A stretch of DNA of 64,000 nucleotides from Neobacillus citreus (lineage in GTDB: Bacteria > Bacillota > Bacilli > Bacillales > Cytobacillaceae). Made by a program: the position numbers and the translations under genes. Of the stretch, positions 1-8,641 are shown one piece after another; position 1 is the first letter of the stretch, and each line of letters opens with the position of its first letter. The notes beneath the pieces were generated by a model. That model made no database searches. It was not told the origin of the DNA and worked only from the letters and a program-made list of their open reading frames with translations. The stretch covers positions 1-64,000 of the forward strand of contig NZ_JAGYPE020000013.1 in assembly GCF_018343545.2 (NCBI RefSeq), read 5' to 3'.

Positions 1-2
1 TG

Positions 3-221
3 GTGCAAAGTATGTCGAGAGTCGGAAGGTGTATTGATAACGGACCAATGGAGGCATTTTGGGGAACCTTAAAATGTGAAAAATATTACCTAAATAAATA
101 CAGTACTTTTGAAGAGTTGAAAAAAGACATTGAGGATTACATAAACTTTTATAATCATGAAAGATTACAAAGAAGATTAAACGGCCTTAGCCCCCTTGAA
201 TACAGAGCTAAAGCCGCTTAA
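3..221 (+). CDS. IS3-family (IS150-like) transposase OrfB, 3' end only
   Basis: This is the C-terminal 72 residues of an IS3-family integrase-core transposase; the 5' part lies outside the window. The stretch SMSRVGRCIDNGPMEAFW matches the region around the last acidic residue (E) of the DDE catalytic triad, followed by the usual NFYNHERLQ and GLSPLEYR tail. The reading frame is open through the left edge, so the first in-frame GTG is not a real start. The stop is followed within 20 bases by a typical IS end. Whether the element is complete cannot be judged. Confidence 0.85.
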   Translation: MQSMSRVGRCIDNGPMEAFWGTLKCEKYYLNKYSTFEELKKDIEDYINFYNHERLQRRLNGLSPLEYRAKAA

Positions 222-240
222 AATCGTTTTTTTATTTCCA

Positions 241-266
241 CTGTCTACTTGACAGGGGGCAGTTCA
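241..266. mobile_element. right terminal inverted repeat of the IS3-family element
   Basis: Read from the outside inward, the reverse complement starts TGAACTGCCCCCTGTCAAG, which is the typical IS150-group end beginning with TG. It lies 20 bases after the transposase stop. The left end and any target duplication are outside the window or not recognisable. Confidence 0.7.
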
Positions 267-288
267 AACAGTCAGGCGCTCTTTTTTT

Positions 289-1218
289 TTATATTGCTCT
301 TTTTTCTTTTCTCCATTTGAACTGTTTTCCCGGTAGTAGCTTTGTTTTGGATAGGGAGTAGATGGTTAATGCTGACCAAATGAAGATGAAGGATAGCAAT
401 TGCACTTTTGAAAAATGTTCATTATATACAAAAATCCCTAAAAGTAAGGTGAGTGTCGGTGCAATATATTGCAAAAAGCCAAGTAATGATAATGGAATTT
501 TTTGCGCTCCCTTTGCAAAATATAAAAGAGGTACTGCTGTTGCGACACCTGCCCCTATTAAGAGCAAATCCGTGCCAATTCCTTTATGCAAAAACGCCAT
601 GGACCCGTTGATAAACAAATATCCTATATAAATAACTGCAAGCGGTGTAACCACTAGTGTCTCTAAAGTCAATCCGACGGATGATTCAACGTTAACAAGC
701 TTTTTTACAAGCCCGTATAATCCAAACGTCAGCGCCAAAACAATGGCAACCCACGGGAATGTGCCATGGGAAATGCTGATGATTAATACGCCAATGGCTG
801 CCAGCCCAAAGGATATATATTGATAAAATGATAGCTTTTCTTTCAGGACAATCATTCCCAATAAAATACTGACCAGTGGATTTATATAATATCCAAGGCT
901 TGTTTCAATCATATGGCCATTATTGACCGCCCAAATGTAAGTAAACCAGTTTACACTTATTAACAAGGACGCCAATATTAATGCGTACATTTGTTTTTTA
1001 TTTTTCGCGAAGCCTCTTAAAGTCTCTGTAAATAGTCCCATTTTCCTCGTGAAAATAAGTATTAAAAGCATTAAAACAAACGACCAAACAACACGGCTGG
1101 CAAGGATTTCTTCCGCTTGCACATCCCCTAAAAGTTTCCAATATATTGGCAGCAATCCCCAAAGCAAATAGGAAACAGCGGCATAAATAACCCCTTGCTG
1201 CGTTTCATTCTTATTCAT
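289..1218 (-). CDS. rarD: EamA/DMT-family transporter RarD
   Basis: A 309-residue membrane protein of the drug/metabolite transporter superfamily with about ten hydrophobic helices in two EamA repeats. The N-terminal segment with YLLWGLLPIYWKLL and the later WFTYIWAVNNGHMIETSLGY are characteristic of the RarD subgroup. The substrate of RarD proteins is not well established. The start is placed at the ATG at 1218 (MNKNETQQG); an in-frame upstream ATG would add a 21-residue extension unlike the family. The gene abuts the IS end. Confidence 0.85.
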   Translation of the reverse strand: MNKNETQQGVIYAAVSYLLWGLLPIYWKLLGDVQAEEILASRVVWSFVLMLLILIFTRKMGLFTETLRGFAKNKKQMYALILASLLISVNWFTYIWAVNNGHMIETSLGYYINPLVSILLGMIVLKEKLSFYQYISFGLAAIGVLIISISHGTFPWVAIVLALTFGLYGLVKKLVNVESSVGLTLETLVVTPLAVIYIGYLFINGSMAFLHKGIGTDLLLIGAGVATAVPLLYFAKGAQKIPLSLLGFLQYIAPTLTLLLGIFVYNEHFSKVQLLSFIFIWSALTIYSLSKTKLLPGKQFKWRKEKRAI

Positions 1219-1322
1219 TAATTCCGCATCCCCAATTCTTTCTATTCTCGAAATACTCCTTATTATAACTTGAAACAGCAATGATTAGGGATTTTTCTGC
1301 CTGACAAATTTTTCATTCTATT

Positions 1323-1356
1323 CTTAAAGGCACGCGGTTTACCGTGTGCCTTTAAG
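1323..1356 (-). terminator. rho-independent terminator of the acyl-CoA synthetase gene
   Basis: Near-perfect stem pairing AAAGGCAC with GTGCCTTT, extended by CTT/AAG outside and CGGT/ACCG inside. It sits just downstream of the synthetase stop codon at 1365. Confidence 0.7.
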
Positions 1357-1364
1357 AAACCATT

Positions 1365-2951
1365 TTATAGATTTTTGGCTGATTCCAATTCCTTTTGACG
1401 CAGCTCGATTCTTCGTATTTTTCCAGAAGTGGTCTTTGGTAGTTCTGGGATATACTCTATTTTTCTTGGATACTTATATGGCGCTGTCAGCGTTTTGACA
1501 TGCTCCTGAAGGGTTTTTGTCAATTCAGGATCAGCTTGGTTCACATTCTCTGTTAGAACAACAAAGGCTTTAACGATATTTCCACGGACTTCATCTGGAC
1601 TTGCCACGACCGCACATTCTTTGACAAACGGGTGCTTAACAAGGGCATCCTCCACTTCGAATGGTCCAATCGTATAGCCGGAGCTGATAATGATATCATC
1701 GCCTCGTCCTTCAAACCAGAAATAGCCGTCTTCATCCATTTTCGCTTTATCTCCGGTGACATAATAATCACCACGGAATTGCATGGCTGTTCTTTCAGGA
1801 TCTTTATAGTAGTTTTTAAACAGGGCAGGGGTTTCGACGTGTACAGCAATATCGCCTACTTCACCAACGCCGCAAACTTGACCTTCTTCATTAATGATTT
1901 CAACGCGATTGCCAGGCGTTGGTTTGCCCATGGAACCTGGTTTCAACTCCATACCTTTTGTAACTCCAACAAGCAATGTATTTTCTGTTTGACCATAGCC
2001 ATCTCGAACATCCAAATGGAAATATTTACGGAATGTATCAATAACCTCACGATTTAGCGGTTCGCCAGCTGATACAGCACTATGAAGATTTGGAAGCTGA
2101 TAGTCAGCTAAATTATCGACCTTCGCCATTAAACGATATTCGGTTGGTGTACAGCATAATACATTGACGTCATATTTCTGAAGAAGGCTTAAATATTTTT
2201 GCGGCTCAAATTTGCCGTTGTAAACGAATCCTGTTGCCCCTGACCCTAATACCGACAGGAAGGGACTCCAAATCCACTTTTGCCACCCAGGGCCGGCAGT
2301 CGCCCAAACCGTATCGCTTTCTTCAATGCAAAGCCACTTGGCTGCTGCTGTCCGTAAGTGTGCAAAAGCCCATCCATGCGTGTGAACAACCCCTTTAGGG
2401 TTGCCTGTAGTACCAGAGGTATAGGATAAGAAAGCCATGTCATCACGGTTGGTTTCCGCAAGAAGAAATTCATCTGATGCTTCTTTCATTTCAGCATCCA
2501 ATCGTTTCCACCCTTCCACGTCGGCCCCGATTGTGAACTTGACTAGTTTTTGTACTTCTGCAATGTCTTTAAATTGGTCGACATATGGATAATAGCTAAT
2601 GAGTGCTTTTACATCACCATGGGTAATACGGTACTGAAGGTCCTTCTCCCTTAGCATTTCCGAGCTTGGGATTACAACCATACCTGCTTTTAATGCAGCC
2701 AGATAGACAACGTATGCCTCAATCAGCCGCGGGACTATGACAAGAACTACATCGCCTTTTTGTAACCCATTCTGGGCAAAGACATTGCAGGCTTGATTTA
2801 CTTGCTTCATTAAATTTTCATATGTAATTTCTTTTGTTTCACCTGATTCATTTTCCCATTTAAGGGCTAATTTGTGTGGGTCCTTCGCAAACTGCTCAAC
2901 CTCGGCAACAAGATTGTATTTTTCAGGTGCAATTAAATCTTCCCGCTTCAT
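1365..2951 (-). CDS. ytcI: acyl-CoA synthetase (AMP-forming), YtcI-like
   Basis: A 528-residue ANL-superfamily enzyme that would activate a carboxylate with ATP and form a CoA thioester. The AMP-binding loop SYTSGTTGNPKGVVHTHG lies near residue 180, DGYGQTE near 325, YVTGDKA near 405, and the C-terminal catalytic lysine is in LPKTTSGKIRR near residue 510. It resembles medium-chain or acetyl-CoA synthetases, but the substrate cannot be read from sequence. The start is the ATG at 2951 behind GGAGGGG; the in-frame codon five residues upstream lacks a ribosome site. B. subtilis also has ytcI beside sspA. Confidence 0.88.
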   Translation of the reverse strand: MKREDLIAPEKYNLVAEVEQFAKDPHKLALKWENESGETKEITYENLMKQVNQACNVFAQNGLQKGDVVLVIVPRLIEAYVVYLAALKAGMVVIPSSEMLREKDLQYRITHGDVKALISYYPYVDQFKDIAEVQKLVKFTIGADVEGWKRLDAEMKEASDEFLLAETNRDDMAFLSYTSGTTGNPKGVVHTHGWAFAHLRTAAAKWLCIEESDTVWATAGPGWQKWIWSPFLSVLGSGATGFVYNGKFEPQKYLSLLQKYDVNVLCCTPTEYRLMAKVDNLADYQLPNLHSAVSAGEPLNREVIDTFRKYFHLDVRDGYGQTENTLLVGVTKGMELKPGSMGKPTPGNRVEIINEEGQVCGVGEVGDIAVHVETPALFKNYYKDPERTAMQFRGDYYVTGDKAKMDEDGYFWFEGRGDDIIISSGYTIGPFEVEDALVKHPFVKECAVVASPDEVRGNIVKAFVVLTENVNQADPELTKTLQEHVKTLTAPYKYPRKIEYIPELPKTTSGKIRRIELRQKELESAKNL

Positions 2952-3037
2952 TAATATCCCCTCCACTTGGTAACAATGTATTATATTTGATGTTATTACC
3001 TAGTCCTAATTATACGCCCTTTTCTGAAAAATAAAAA

Positions 3038-3066
3038 GAGAGAGCGAGAAAAAATCCCGCTCTCTG
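3038..3066 (-). terminator. terminator of sspA
   Basis: Stem AGAGAGCG / CGCTCTCT with an 11-base loop; on the minus strand it is followed by TTTTTAT. It lies 23 bases downstream of sspA. Confidence 0.75.
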
Positions 3067-3088
3067 TAGCCATCATATTCTTTTTTAA

Positions 3089-3292
3089 TTAACGAGTAAA
3101 TCCGCCGCCTAATTGTGATTCAGCCATTTGAACTAGACGTTTTGTGATTTCACCACCAACAGATCCGTTAGCGCGTGAAGTAGTGTCTGCACCAAGGTTT
3201 ACGCCAAATTCTTGAGCAATTTCATATTTCATTGCATCAAGAGCTTGTTGAGCACCGTTTACTACCAATTGGTTAGAGTTGTTGTTAGCCAT
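3089..3292 (-). CDS. sspA: alpha/beta-type small acid-soluble spore protein
   Basis: A 67-residue alpha/beta SASP, which coats spore DNA and protects it from UV and heat. It carries both family signatures: [10 protein letters not shown], which contains the GPR protease cleavage region, and [13 protein letters not shown]. Expression is expected in the forespore under sigma G. The Shine-Dalgarno sequence sits in the loop of a strong hairpin, described separately. Its position between ytcI and thiI matches B. subtilis. Confidence 0.96.
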   Translation of the reverse strand: MANNNSNQLVVNGAQQALDAMKYEIAQEFGVNLGADTTSRANGSVGGEITKRLVQMAESQLGGGFTR

Positions 3293-3293
3293 C

Positions 3294-3319
3294 TATACTC
3301 ACCTCCTTGTGAGTATAGA
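3294..3319 (-). promoter_or_regulatory. hairpin presenting the sspA ribosome-binding site in its loop
   Basis: On the minus strand a perfect 10-bp stem (CTATACTCAC with GTGAGTATAG) encloses a six-base loop AAGGAG and ends one base before the sspA ATG. The core Shine-Dalgarno is therefore displayed in the loop. The pairing is direct observation; the effect on translation or mRNA stability is inference. Confidence 0.6.
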
Positions 3320-3389
3320 ATGTGTAGAACACTAACGCTTCATGCAAAATTAGAATTGGTAAATGTTCACAAAATATACTTAAATACGT

Positions 3390-4598
3390 TTAAAATAATT
3401 CACTGAATTCCGAATGAGGTTCACTGTCAGGTTTTATTAAAAGCGTTTCAACTTCCTGTACAGCCTCTTGAATTAATGGGTCAAAATCGAAATAACTTTC
3501 GTATTGATTCACTTTTTCTCTTTTTGGCTTTGTTTTCGGTGATGCTGGCACAAAAATAGTGCAGCAATCTTCATACGGCCGATTGGAAATTTCAAGTGTA
3601 TCAATTTCACTCGCGATTTTTATAATATCCGTTTTGTCCATTGAAATCAAGGGACGTAAAATCGGTGTATTTGTCACTTCATTAATCGCATACATGCTCT
3701 CAAGTGTTTGGCTGGCAACCTGGCCAAGGCTTTCGCCGGTAACAATGGCCAACCCCTCTTGTTTTATGCGGATTTCATCCGTAATGCGGAGCATCATTCT
3801 TCTTGTTGAAGTCATCGTATAATTTTCAGGCACCTGTTCGCGGATGGCCTGCTGAACATCGGTAAATGGCACAATATGAAGCTTTAATGAGCCGCCTGCC
3901 ATCTCGGCCAGTTTCTTTGAAAGGTCAATAACTTTTTCTTTCGCACGTTCACTAGTAAACGGCGGACTGAAAAAATGAACTGCTTCAATTTCCAGGCCAC
4001 GCTTCATTGCCATATATCCCGCTACCGGGCTGTCAATTCCTCCGGAAAGCATCAACATGGCTTTACCGCTTGATTCTGAAGGAAGTCCACCCGCTCCTTT
4101 TATCGTTTCGCAGGACAAATAAACGGCCTCTTTACGTACCTCTACCCGTAAATTAATATCGGGATTTCGAACATCCACCTTAATCCCGGGTATGTTTGTT
4201 AATAAATGGCCGCCTATAGCATTATTAATTTCATCTGTATTCAGATCAAAGGTTTTATCTGATCTTTTGGCTGTTACCTTAAAAGTTTTCCCCTCTTTAT
4301 AGAGAGACTTTACTAATGTTAAAGACACTTCTTTAATGGACTCCATTTCCCTCTCGACCTTTATGGCCGGGCTGAAGGACTGAATCCCAAATATATTCTT
4401 TAATTTTTTGATGATTTCTATCCCGTTTTCTCCATTTAATAGGACATACATCCGATCGCGGCTAGCTTCAATTTTGATATTTGGAAACGGGGTAAGGGCA
4501 ATTCTCACACTTTTTCTAAGTTTATCAACAAACTTATTGCGATTTCTTCCCTTTGTAGATATTTCCCCGTAGCGGATTAATATACGGTCATAATTCAT
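3390..4598 (-). CDS. thiI: tRNA 4-thiouridine synthetase ThiI
   Basis: A 402-residue enzyme that adenylates U8 of tRNA and transfers sulfur to give 4-thiouridine; it also feeds sulfur to thiamine thiazole synthesis in some species. An N-terminal ferredoxin-like/THUMP region is followed by the PP-loop SGGIDSPVAGYMAMKRG near residue 185. The C-terminal rhodanese domain found in E. coli ThiI is absent, as is usual in Bacillus. The start overlaps the iscS stop by four bases (ATGA), so the two are translationally coupled. Confidence 0.95.
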   Translation of the reverse strand: MNYDRILIRYGEISTKGRNRNKFVDKLRKSVRIALTPFPNIKIEASRDRMYVLLNGENGIEIIKKLKNIFGIQSFSPAIKVEREMESIKEVSLTLVKSLYKEGKTFKVTAKRSDKTFDLNTDEINNAIGGHLLTNIPGIKVDVRNPDINLRVEVRKEAVYLSCETIKGAGGLPSESSGKAMLMLSGGIDSPVAGYMAMKRGLEIEAVHFFSPPFTSERAKEKVIDLSKKLAEMAGGSLKLHIVPFTDVQQAIREQVPENYTMTSTRRMMLRITDEIRIKQEGLAIVTGESLGQVASQTLESMYAINEVTNTPILRPLISMDKTDIIKIASEIDTLEISNRPYEDCCTIFVPASPKTKPKREKVNQYESYFDFDPLIQEAVQEVETLLIKPDSEPHSEFSELF

Positions 4599-5740
4599 TT
4601 ATTCATTACCCTTCCTAAATGTTTTACTGTTTCCTCTATCGCTAAGATCGCCTTCCTTGCTTCTTCTTCTGTATTGTCAAAGGAAAGGCTGATTCTTATT
4701 GCACTTTCAGCAAGGTCTTCAGGCACTCCCATTTGAAGCAAAGTATTGCTAGGGGCCTTCTTTTTTGAAGAGCATGCACTCGTGGTCGATACAAAAATGT
4801 TTTTCTGCTCAAGTGCATGAATGAACACTTCTGATTTGATCCCTTTTAAAGAAAAATTTAAAATATGCGGTGCTGAGTTTTCTATCGGAGTATTGATTTG
4901 AATCTGTTCCATTTCATTTAACTTATCTCTTAACAGGTTTTTAAGCTTAACCATGCTCTCCATTGCTTCAGCACTTTTATCCAGTGTCATCCTGAGTGCT
5001 TTGGCCATTGCAACTGCACCGGCGACATTTTCCGTACCACTACGGATTTTCCGTTCCTGATTTCCTCCTAAAAAAAGCGGTGCTATCCTGACTCCTTCCC
5101 GAATAAAAAGGGCACCTGTCCCCTTTAATCCATGGATTTTATGAGCCGATATGGATAATAAATCTATCCTGCTTTCATATATGTTTATAGGAACCTTGCC
5201 AATTCCCTGAACCGCATCAACGTGGAATATAACGGATGGATAGCTTTTTAACATGTCCCCTATTTCCTTAATGGGCTGAATTGTACCAACCTCATTATTG
5301 ACCTTCATGATAGACACCAAAATAGTATCTTTTCTTATCGAGCTTTTTACATCGTCGGCAGATACACGCCCATCTTTATCAACAGGGAGGCGGGTTATTT
5401 CAAAGCCTTCCTGCTCAAGCTGCTCCATTACAGTTAGAACAGATGGATGCTCCACACTTGATGTAATCAGGTGGCGCCCCCTGTTTCGGTTACCTAAAGC
5501 TGCCCCTTTAATGGCAAGGTTATTGCTCTCTGTACCACCCGAGGTAAAATATAATTCATTCGTTTTAACCCCAATGAGCTTGGCTGTTTGTTCTCTTGCC
5601 TGGGAAAGAAGCTTTTCTGCCTGTCCCCCGAAACCGTGCAATGAAGAGGGATTCCCAAAATATTCACTCGAAACAGTTAGAAATGAGTTCAATACTTCCT
5701 TATATGGTTTAGTTGTTGCACTATTATCAAAATAAATCAT
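4595..5740 (-). CDS. nifZ: cysteine desulfurase (IscS/NifS family) dedicated to ThiI
   Basis: A 381-residue PLP-dependent class V aminotransferase-fold enzyme releasing sulfur from cysteine as persulfide. The PLP lysine is in SISAHKIHGLKGTGAL near residue 200, and the active-site cysteine loop is STTSACSSKKK near residue 323. The gene directly precedes thiI with a four-base overlap, as in B. subtilis nifZ-thiI, where this desulfurase is the sulfur donor for tRNA thiolation. A role as a general Fe-S desulfurase is less likely given the context. Confidence 0.93.
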   Translation of the reverse strand: MIYFDNSATTKPYKEVLNSFLTVSSEYFGNPSSLHGFGGQAEKLLSQAREQTAKLIGVKTNELYFTSGGTESNNLAIKGAALGNRNRGRHLITSSVEHPSVLTVMEQLEQEGFEITRLPVDKDGRVSADDVKSSIRKDTILVSIMKVNNEVGTIQPIKEIGDMLKSYPSVIFHVDAVQGIGKVPINIYESRIDLLSISAHKIHGLKGTGALFIREGVRIAPLFLGGNQERKIRSGTENVAGAVAMAKALRMTLDKSAEAMESMVKLKNLLRDKLNEMEQIQINTPIENSAPHILNFSLKGIKSEVFIHALEQKNIFVSTTSACSSKKKAPSNTLLQMGVPEDLAESAIRISLSFDNTEEEARKAILAIEETVKHLGRVMNK

Positions 5741-5808
5741 GGTTTACAACCTTCCTTTAACACCTCTGCCGAAATAAATCTTACCATAAATTATTATCTT
5801 GAAAAAGC

Positions 5809-5886
5809 AAATAAAAAATTGCTGATTGGCGAGTCCGATAGGATGTAGACAGAAGCGTAGTTGAATTTATACTTTCTTATTAGCCA
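5809..5886 (+). repeat. dispersed three-hairpin repeat, copy A (decayed)
   Basis: The core GATTGGCGAGTCCGATAGGA, followed by CAGAAGCGTAGTTGAATTTA, matches the two well-conserved copies at 33948 and 42231. The left arm of the first hairpin and most of the third hairpin are lost. It lies between ezrA and nifZ, next to the ezrA terminator. Confidence 0.7.
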
Positions 5887-5888
5887 AA

Positions 5889-5917
5889 GAAAAAAAACCG
5901 ATATGACAATCGGTTTT
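5889..5917 (-). terminator. terminator of ezrA
   Basis: Stem AAAACCGAT / ATCGGTTTT around a short loop, with a T-tract on the minus strand, immediately after the ezrA stop. Confidence 0.75.
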
Positions 5918-5919
5918 TC

Positions 5920-7614
5920 CTAATCAATGGTTACAGGTGTCTTTATTTTTTTTAATGCGTCCGGGTCGATCCCCTCGATCGTAGCAGCAGCCTGCTCTAA
6001 CGCCTCTTGATAATCATAACGGCGAAAAGCCTCTTCTGCATTCCTTAATCCATTTGCAACAGAAGGATACTGACTCCGGTATCGATTCCCGTATTGGATT
6101 GCCTTCTCAGCAAGCGTAACATTTTCTATCAATTCCAAAGTAGTATTTACCAATTTATCAACTGATAGAACAGCAATCTCTAAATACTGATTTAGTGCCG
6201 CTATATTAAGTGGCTTTTCCTCGAGCTGGTATCTGACATTTTGGATGCTCTCGTTCGTATCCTCCAATAAATACCGATATTCTTCAGGCAGTCCTGGAAC
6301 ATTTTGTTTTTGAACAAGGCGGAAGGTTTCTCCAACCTTTTTCGCCAATTCTTGGACTTTGTCTCTTGCTTCCAGTTCGTCCTTCCTAAGGGCTTGAAGT
6401 TTAAAGGCAAAGGTTTGCTGCTCCTCACGTATGAGGTCTAAGTGTTCCTTTATTTCATTTAACTCTTCACCCATGATGGACTGAGCTGTTTGGTTTTGCT
6501 TTATTTTCTCTGATAATATTTCATAGCGTTTATAAACAGCCTCAAGCTCTCTTTCCAAATTGTTCAGTGTTTCCAAATCCTGATCAGCCAATTGGTAGGT
6601 AGCCTGTACATGAAGGACTTCCGATGCGAGATATTTATTCACTTCTTCCGCCTCAGCAAGCAGACTGCTGGCAGTCTGTTCATTTTTCTTTACAAAATGC
6701 TTGGCATGTACCTCTTTTTCTAAAAGGTCCAAAAGAATATCGACCCGCTGTTTTATTTCTTTATTTCCATCCTGAGCCTGATCAACTTCGCTTTTTTCAA
6801 CTAAAGCTAAATTTTCTCTGATTTTTTCCTCGAGACGCTCTATTTCTGTTTCCACATGGACATGTTCTAAATAGTACCCCTGTTCCATCATTTCCCGTAA
6901 ACCAGACCTTACCTCGGCCAACTGGTTTGGAATCAGCGACTGACATTCAATTAAAAGTTGCGGAATTAAATCCATATTATTCTTTATACCAGTTAGTTTA
7001 TCGTGAATGAATAGTACGACTTCACGTGCCTCCAAGTAATTTCCTTGCTCAGTTTTTTCATCGAATTCATGAAATTTCCCCATGACCTCAGTAAGCGCCG
7101 CTTCCAGATGCTTCTCGGAATTGCCAAAGCTATGGCGATGCGCGAGCAAGGTTTTCTTTGTCTCTCGATACAGTTCCTTTAATTCCTCAATTTCTACACG
7201 GTTCTTTTCCTCACTGCCGACCAGTTCATGAAGCTCTTCGATAATTTTATTAACTTGATTTTCAGTTTCTTGTAATTTTTCCGTGATTTTGCTTTGGGCC
7301 TCTTTTGCTTTTTTGAATCTATAGCGGTCTATGTATTCTTCTGCATCAAACAGCATTTCTTCCAAATCCGGCAGCTTGACAGTCACAATATCGTCCCATT
7401 CATTCCGCCAGCGCTCAAAAAGCTCCTCTGTTTGTCCGGTCATATTAAGCTGTTTTACTTTAGCCATTTCATCAGGGATTGGTCTATTAAACAAATCAAT
7501 TTTCCAGGCCTCGAGATGGTCCATTTCTTTAAAATGCTTTTTCTTTATTAGATATCCTAATACAAATATCGCAAGGATAAGGATGAATAACCCTATTATA
7601 TATTTCACTTGCAA
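5920..7614 (-). CDS. ezrA: septation ring formation regulator EzrA
   Basis: A 564-residue membrane-anchored protein that restrains FtsZ ring formation away from mid-cell and takes part in divisome assembly. One N-terminal transmembrane helix (residues 5-25) is followed by a cytoplasmic region that is almost entirely heptad-rich coiled coil, the spectrin-like architecture of EzrA. Length agrees with B. subtilis EzrA. In B. subtilis hisJ lies between ezrA and yttP; here only about 240 noncoding bases separate them. Confidence 0.95.
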   Translation of the reverse strand: MQVKYIIGLFILILAIFVLGYLIKKKHFKEMDHLEAWKIDLFNRPIPDEMAKVKQLNMTGQTEELFERWRNEWDDIVTVKLPDLEEMLFDAEEYIDRYRFKKAKEAQSKITEKLQETENQVNKIIEELHELVGSEEKNRVEIEELKELYRETKKTLLAHRHSFGNSEKHLEAALTEVMGKFHEFDEKTEQGNYLEAREVVLFIHDKLTGIKNNMDLIPQLLIECQSLIPNQLAEVRSGLREMMEQGYYLEHVHVETEIERLEEKIRENLALVEKSEVDQAQDGNKEIKQRVDILLDLLEKEVHAKHFVKKNEQTASSLLAEAEEVNKYLASEVLHVQATYQLADQDLETLNNLERELEAVYKRYEILSEKIKQNQTAQSIMGEELNEIKEHLDLIREEQQTFAFKLQALRKDELEARDKVQELAKKVGETFRLVQKQNVPGLPEEYRYLLEDTNESIQNVRYQLEEKPLNIAALNQYLEIAVLSVDKLVNTTLELIENVTLAEKAIQYGNRYRSQYPSVANGLRNAEEAFRRYDYQEALEQAAATIEGIDPDALKKIKTPVTID

Positions 7615-7750
7615 GCCTCCTGTTCCGAACAGCTGTCATTCTCATCTATTTAAAAAATCCGTTAATGATTAAATTCGATGCCTTAATGATACCATGTATA
7701 CGACAATTTTTGACTAGTAATTTCAATTTTTTTGTAAAAGAAAATCAAAA

Positions 7751-7793
7751 AAAGCACTCAGCTGTATAAATTCATCATGACAGCCAGTGCTTT
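7751..7793 (-). terminator. terminator of refZ
   Basis: Imperfect stem AAAGCACT..GCTGT with ACAGC.AGTGCTTT, with a T-rich run on the minus strand. Confidence 0.65.
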
Positions 7794-7856
7794 ACCTTTT
7801 TTTAGATCATTTTGAGGGAGCTTTTCAGCTGAGGGCTTTGATTCAAATCCTGAACT

Positions 7857-8489
7857 CTACTTTATAATCGCTTCTTTTTTTATTTGAACATCGGAACAAA
7901 GAGTTTTGTCAATCCATTGATAGAGGTCCTTTAAATATTTTTGCTCGAAAAACTTTTCATTTGGGAAAACATACAGCACTTCTCTCATGTAATGAGTATT
8001 CATAAACGGCATCATTAAAAGACCCTTTAACTGGATAATTAAATAAGGAATCGAATGCGGCCGAAATTCATTCCACTCAAAGCCTCTTTCAAATATCTTT
8101 TGAAAATAGTACTTTTCCTTCAAGGAATAGGTGGCCATGATTTCTCTTACCATTTGCGAATCAATTGACATTTCCCTGTACACAAAGCTAGCAAGCTGAA
8201 TGTTTTCCCATTGATAATGGAGCAAGTCCGCTACCACGCGCTTCAGACAAATTGCTGCCCCTTTTTCAATGGTGGCAAAAGCCGCTTCCATTTTATTGAT
8301 GTACTGTTCAAAAAAATAGGTAAAACAATATTCCAATAGCCCCTCTTTGTTGCCAAAGTAGTAAGCAATGGTGGCCGTATTTACTTTCGCGGCATCAGCG
8401 ATATCCCTTATCGACGTACCTGAGTAGCCTTTGGAATTGAACAACAAAATAGCAGCTGCAACGACCGAATCCTTTGAACTTTTCTTCAT
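7857..8489 (-). CDS. refZ: TetR-family regulator RefZ
   Basis: A 210-residue TetR-fold DNA-binding protein. The N-terminal helix-turn-helix includes FNSKGYSGTSIRDIADAA and VNTATIAYYFGNKEGLL. In B. subtilis RefZ (YttP) binds sites near the origin and affects FtsZ positioning at the start of sporulation. The start is the ATG at 8489 behind GGGGGAAAAGGG; the longer frame begins in the ribosome site. Position after ezrA supports the name. Confidence 0.85.
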   Translation of the reverse strand: MKKSSKDSVVAAAILLFNSKGYSGTSIRDIADAAKVNTATIAYYFGNKEGLLEYCFTYFFEQYINKMEAAFATIEKGAAICLKRVVADLLHYQWENIQLASFVYREMSIDSQMVREIMATYSLKEKYYFQKIFERGFEWNEFRPHSIPYLIIQLKGLLMMPFMNTHYMREVLYVFPNEKFFEQKYLKDLYQWIDKTLCSDVQIKKEAIIK

Positions 8490-8641
8490 CCCTTTTCCCC
8501 CTTTCGAACACAAAATCCCCTAATATAATTGTTCTTTTTCTAGATAAGGATTCCTCTATGAAAAAATCGACAAAGTCTGCTCTTTTTCTTTTCAATCTGC
8601 TAAAATAGACTATAAAACTTTAAAAAGCAGGGGGAAAAAGG

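Noticed and set aside
5298-5735. 145-residue plus-strand frame opposite nifZ
   Set aside because: It is the shadow of a strongly supported minus-strand gene; similar long antisense frames elsewhere were dropped for the same reason.
8506-8534. GAACA/TGTTC inverted repeat upstream of refZ as a RefZ-binding motif
   Set aside because: The arms are 19 bases apart and I could not match the known motif from memory.
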